NCBI GenBank assembly: GCA_002402085.1
Contig: NVVB01000008.1
Coordinates: 25,960 to 33,642 of the forward strand
Direction: 5' to 3'
Source: Gammaproteobacteria bacterium
GTDB taxonomy: Bacteria > Pseudomonadota > Gammaproteobacteria > Pseudomonadales > UBA3067
DNA: 7,683 nucleotides
A program made the position numbers and the translations under genes. This document shows, piece by piece, positions 5,777 through 7,683 of this stretch. Under the pieces are notes generated by a model. The model ran no database searches. It was not told where the DNA came from and saw only the letters and a list, made by a program, of their open reading frames with translations. Each line of letters begins with the position of its first letter. The stretch's first letter is position 1.

Positions 5777-7043
5777 ACACGGCCTCTGGAGTCGGGGTGT
5801 TCTGTGTTTGCTGCAATGTCTTAGAATATTCAGTGCCGTATACATAGCGAAGTATTGCGTCGGCGGCGGCGACATATCCTCCTCCGTCTCGTAATTCGAC
5901 AGAATAATCTTCGGCGCTGGTTTTATAGGAAGGATTCGATAAAACCTCTTGTGCTGTTTGTTTGATTATTTCTGGAGTGGTTTTTTTTGAATTAAGTATT
6001 TTCGCAACGCCCATTTTTTTCAATCGTCGGCCGTTAAACGCTTGTTCTACTTGCTGGGGCAGGATAATAACGGGGACGCCAAAGTACATGGCTTCGTTGA
6101 GGCTGTTCATGCCGCCATGAGTGATGAATAAGTCTGTTTTTTTGAGTACGTCCAGCTGAGGAACGAAATTTTCAACGGTAAAGTTAGTTGGAATTGGACC
6201 TAGTTCAGTAATGTCGGTTTGTTTCCCTACCGACATAATGACATGAGAGTCTTCTTGTTCTTTAAAGGCGGTGATAATGTTTTTATAGAAATTAATGTCT
6301 TGGTTGTGCAGCGTGCCGAGGGAGACGTAGATAACCTGCTTGCCCTTAATGAATGAAAAGTCCATGTTAACTGCGTCTCTGTTTTCTGGAATTGAAGGGC
6401 CCACAAAACGAAAGTCACCGTCTAGTTTGTTGTGAAAGGGTTGGTAGGACTTGCTGTTAAATACGATGTTGAGTTCGCCGACACAAGCAAAGAAATCAAA
6501 AATATGATAAAAAATACCACGAAACTCAGCACCGATTTTAGCCATGAGTTCGATGCCGATTTTACGGGCCCAAGTGATTTTGGGTATCCCTTTCAGTAGG
6601 CTGGCAACGATGGTGAGAGAAAGCCGCCAGTCACAAAGCAATAGCCATGGCGTGCTTACCAACGTAGTAATGCTGGAGACTGTAGGTAGCTTAAGTGCTT
6701 CACCAATGTACTTCCCCCAAACGCAGCATGGGTCATAGATGATGCAGTCGGGTTGATCTTGTCGAGTAATCTCTAGTAACGGCTCAATGCAGGCCAGGGT
6801 TAGATCGATCTCTGCAAAAGCCATTGTGAGAATATCGGTTCCCACTTCTGCGTTGTGGCTATAGTCAAACCAAGTCTCGTAATTTCGAAAAGTAGCCCCG
6901 ATTTTTTCAAATTTTTCTCGGCTGTCTTCACCGGCATAATAAATCACTTCGACGCCACTATTAATAAGCTCTTTAACAACGCCAACAGTAGGGTTGATGT
7001 GTCCGCTGGCGCCTGGAAGATTAAAAAATACGATTTTATTCAT
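5772..7043 (-). CDS. GT1-family glycosyltransferase, macrolide-glycosyltransferase (MGT/YjiC/OleD) type
   Basis: This cytosolic GT-B enzyme of 423 residues, usual for the family, is expected to move a sugar from a nucleotide donor to a small, often hydrophobic acceptor. The N-terminal acceptor domain begins NLPGASGHINPTVGVVKEL; His15 fits the catalytic base of GT1 enzymes, and Asp105 in IIYDP fits its partner Asp. A hydrophobic stretch at about 128-152 probably lines the acceptor pocket. The C-terminal donor domain starts near VIYVSLGT (238-244) and carries the nucleotide-sugar signature DLFITHGGMNSLNEAMYFGVPVIILPQQVEQ (304-334). The tail (about 409-423, TLQQTQNTPTPEAVY) is low-complexity and probably disordered. 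The ATG at 7043 has AAGGGA (7054-7049) five bases upstream. Family members inactivate macrolides or decorate flavonoids, sterols and other natural products; this one's donor and acceptor are unknown. No biosynthetic genes are adjacent. Confidence 0.9.
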   Translation of the reverse strand: MNKIVFFNLPGASGHINPTVGVVKELINSGVEVIYYAGEDSREKFEKIGATFRNYETWFDYSHNAEVGTDILTMAFAEIDLTLACIEPLLEITRQDQPDCIIYDPCCVWGKYIGEALKLPTVSSITTLVSTPWLLLCDWRLSLTIVASLLKGIPKITWARKIGIELMAKIGAEFRGIFYHIFDFFACVGELNIVFNSKSYQPFHNKLDGDFRFVGPSIPENRDAVNMDFSFIKGKQVIYVSLGTLHNQDINFYKNIITAFKEQEDSHVIMSVGKQTDITELGPIPTNFTVENFVPQLDVLKKTDLFITHGGMNSLNEAMYFGVPVIILPQQVEQAFNGRRLKKMGVAKILNSKKTTPEIIKQTAQEVLSNPSYKTSAEDYSVELRDGGGYVAAADAILRYVYGTEYSKTLQQTQNTPTPEAVY

Positions 7044-7081
7044 GCCGATCCCTTTTAAATTTAAGTCGCGGATTCGCTAGA

Positions 7082-7102
7082 CCTGCGTTTATTAATTGCA
7101 GG
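7082..7102. repeat. Short hairpin before the glycosyltransferase gene
   Basis: CCTGC (7082-7086) and GCAGG (7098-7102) form a 5-base stem with an 11-base loop, about 40 bases before the glycosyltransferase start. On the plus strand it is followed by a T-rich stretch (7103-7132), which resembles a weak plus-strand terminator, but no plus-strand gene is visible to the left of it. In the minus direction it would be a leader hairpin. Confidence 0.3.
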
Positions 7103-7152
7103 GTGTGTTGTTTTTATTGTTTTAGGGGAGGGCGTGTTGTGGAAGAGTGGGG

Positions 7153-7174
7153 CAGCCCGATTTAAAATAGGCTG
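7153..7174. repeat. Inverted repeat CAGCC/GGCTG beside the larger palindrome
   Basis: CAGCC (7153-7157) pairs with GGCTG (7170-7174) around a 12-base AT-rich loop. It touches the longer inverted repeat that begins at 7175, so the two could form tandem hairpins in the gap between the membrane-protein and glycosyltransferase genes. Confidence 0.35.
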
Positions 7175-7221
7175 TTATATCACCAATCGTGGCAAATAAG
7201 GAGTCCGCGATGGTGATATAA
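7175..7221. repeat. Perfect 11-base inverted repeat in the gap upstream of the glycosyltransferase gene
   Basis: TTATATCACCA (7175-7185) and TGGTGATATAA (7211-7221) are exact reverse complements. The stem extends by TCG/CGA past a single bulged A (7186), giving about 14 pairs and a loop of roughly 18 bases. The gap 7044-7309 holds this, two smaller repeats and no convincing open reading frame. No T-run follows on the minus strand, so it may be an operator pair, an RNA structure or a processing site, or an atypical terminator for the membrane-protein gene. Confidence 0.6.
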
Positions 7222-7309
7222 GGCCAATATTTCTGGCAGTGTTGCTGGGGTGGAAATTCAGGATGCTTTTAAGCAATAGATATTAAGGGCTAAGGTTTCT
7301 TTTTGCAGG

Positions 7310-7633
7310 TTAGTCGCGTGTGGGGTAGTCCTTTTTATAAAGCTGACCAAAGTGCCAGGCTAGCCCTAAGGAAAGAAGTAGTGCGCCGATTATAAATGCG
7401 CTGGCAGTGGTTACCGATGAAAAAACATTGAATTTATAGAAGCCAATGCCAAGGCCGATCAAAATGTTGGCCCAAGCCCAAAGCACATTCACTACCGCTG
7501 ATGAGAGACCAATGCCTGGCGGATTGGCGAAGGGGGATTGAAACTTCTTGCCAGCAATCCCTTGGGTCAGGTGAGGGATTGCGTTCATTAGAAAAATCCC
7601 TGCGAAAAAGCTTCTTAGTAATTCAATAAGCAT
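7310..7633 (-). CDS. Small uncharacterised integral membrane protein
   Basis: This protein has 107 residues with about three hydrophobic membrane segments: roughly 4-24 (LLRSFFAGIFLMNAIPHL), 43-65 (LSSAVVNVLWAWANILIGLGIGF) and 73-93 (VTTASAFIIGALLLSLGLAW). The loop between the first two carries GKKFQSPFANPPGIGLSS followed by AVVNVLW. From memory this resembles a widespread family of short bacterial membrane proteins with a PHF...G..F.TPFA.PPG.G.SSP..NVLWG pattern and no known function; I cannot name a Pfam entry with certainty. A short charged tail (KKDYPTRD) follows the last segment. The ATG at 7633 has only a weak purine stretch (GAGA) about ten bases upstream. The gene is 266 bases before the glycosyltransferase gene, so shared transcription is possible but not shown. 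Only 50 bases lie to its right, with nothing recognisable. Confidence 0.72.
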   Translation of the reverse strand: MLIELLRSFFAGIFLMNAIPHLTQGIAGKKFQSPFANPPGIGLSSAVVNVLWAWANILIGLGIGFYKFNVFSSVTTASAFIIGALLLSLGLAWHFGQLYKKDYPTRD

Positions 7634-7683
7634 AATGTGCCGTTCTCTGTTGACGTGGGTTTTGGTGAGGGGTTGCTTGAGCG

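Noticed and set aside
7082..7132. Plus-strand intrinsic terminator (stem followed by T-rich DNA).
   Set aside because: The stem has only five pairs, the T-rich stretch is interrupted by G, and there is no plus-strand gene to terminate.
1..7683. CRISPR arrays, tRNA or rRNA genes, insertion sequences, toxin-antitoxin or phage-defence genes.
   Set aside because: No spaced direct repeats, cloverleaf, transposase or defence-type domains were seen on either strand.

Overview
All five genes in this window lie on the minus strand. Several features suggest a gammaproteobacterium, probably environmental or marine. These are a tetR - membrane-fusion-protein - RND pump cassette, an SprT-like metalloprotease, moderate GC content judged by eye, and compact Shine-Dalgarno-led genes. 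No marker gene (rRNA, ribosomal protein) is present, so the taxonomy is inference.

Layout, in the direction of transcription (right to left). A small uncharacterised integral membrane protein (7633-7310) comes first. A 266-base gap with strong inverted repeats follows. Next is a GT1-family glycosyltransferase of the macrolide-glycosyltransferase (MGT/YjiC/OleD-like) type (7043-5772). A 226-base gap holds two overlapping perfect inverted repeats. Then comes an SprT-like zinc metalloprotease with an SH3/KOW-like C-terminal domain (5545-4868). A 485-base regulatory gap precedes an efflux operon: a TetR-family regulator (4382-3723), a periplasmic adaptor lipoprotein (3599-2445) and an RND permease (2443 to beyond the left edge, about 814 residues visible). 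No outer-membrane factor is in view. It may lie further left or be a TolC encoded elsewhere.

The three efflux genes form one functional unit. The regulator probably represses its own operon: a good sigma-70-like promoter (4658-4630) overlaps and precedes GGTCAGTG half-sites and an imperfect 16-base palindrome, an arrangement typical of TetR operators. Adaptor and permease are translationally close (one base between stop and GTG start). A second, weaker promoter with an inverted repeat lies between tetR and the adaptor. The glycosyltransferase could also act on small hydrophobic molecules, but nothing in the sequence ties it to the pump.

I find no CRISPR array, insertion sequence, tRNA, phage gene or convincing new multi-gene system. 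The most unusual parts are the non-coding ones: the putative efflux operator region, the nested inverted repeats after the glycosyltransferase gene, and the hairpin region before it.
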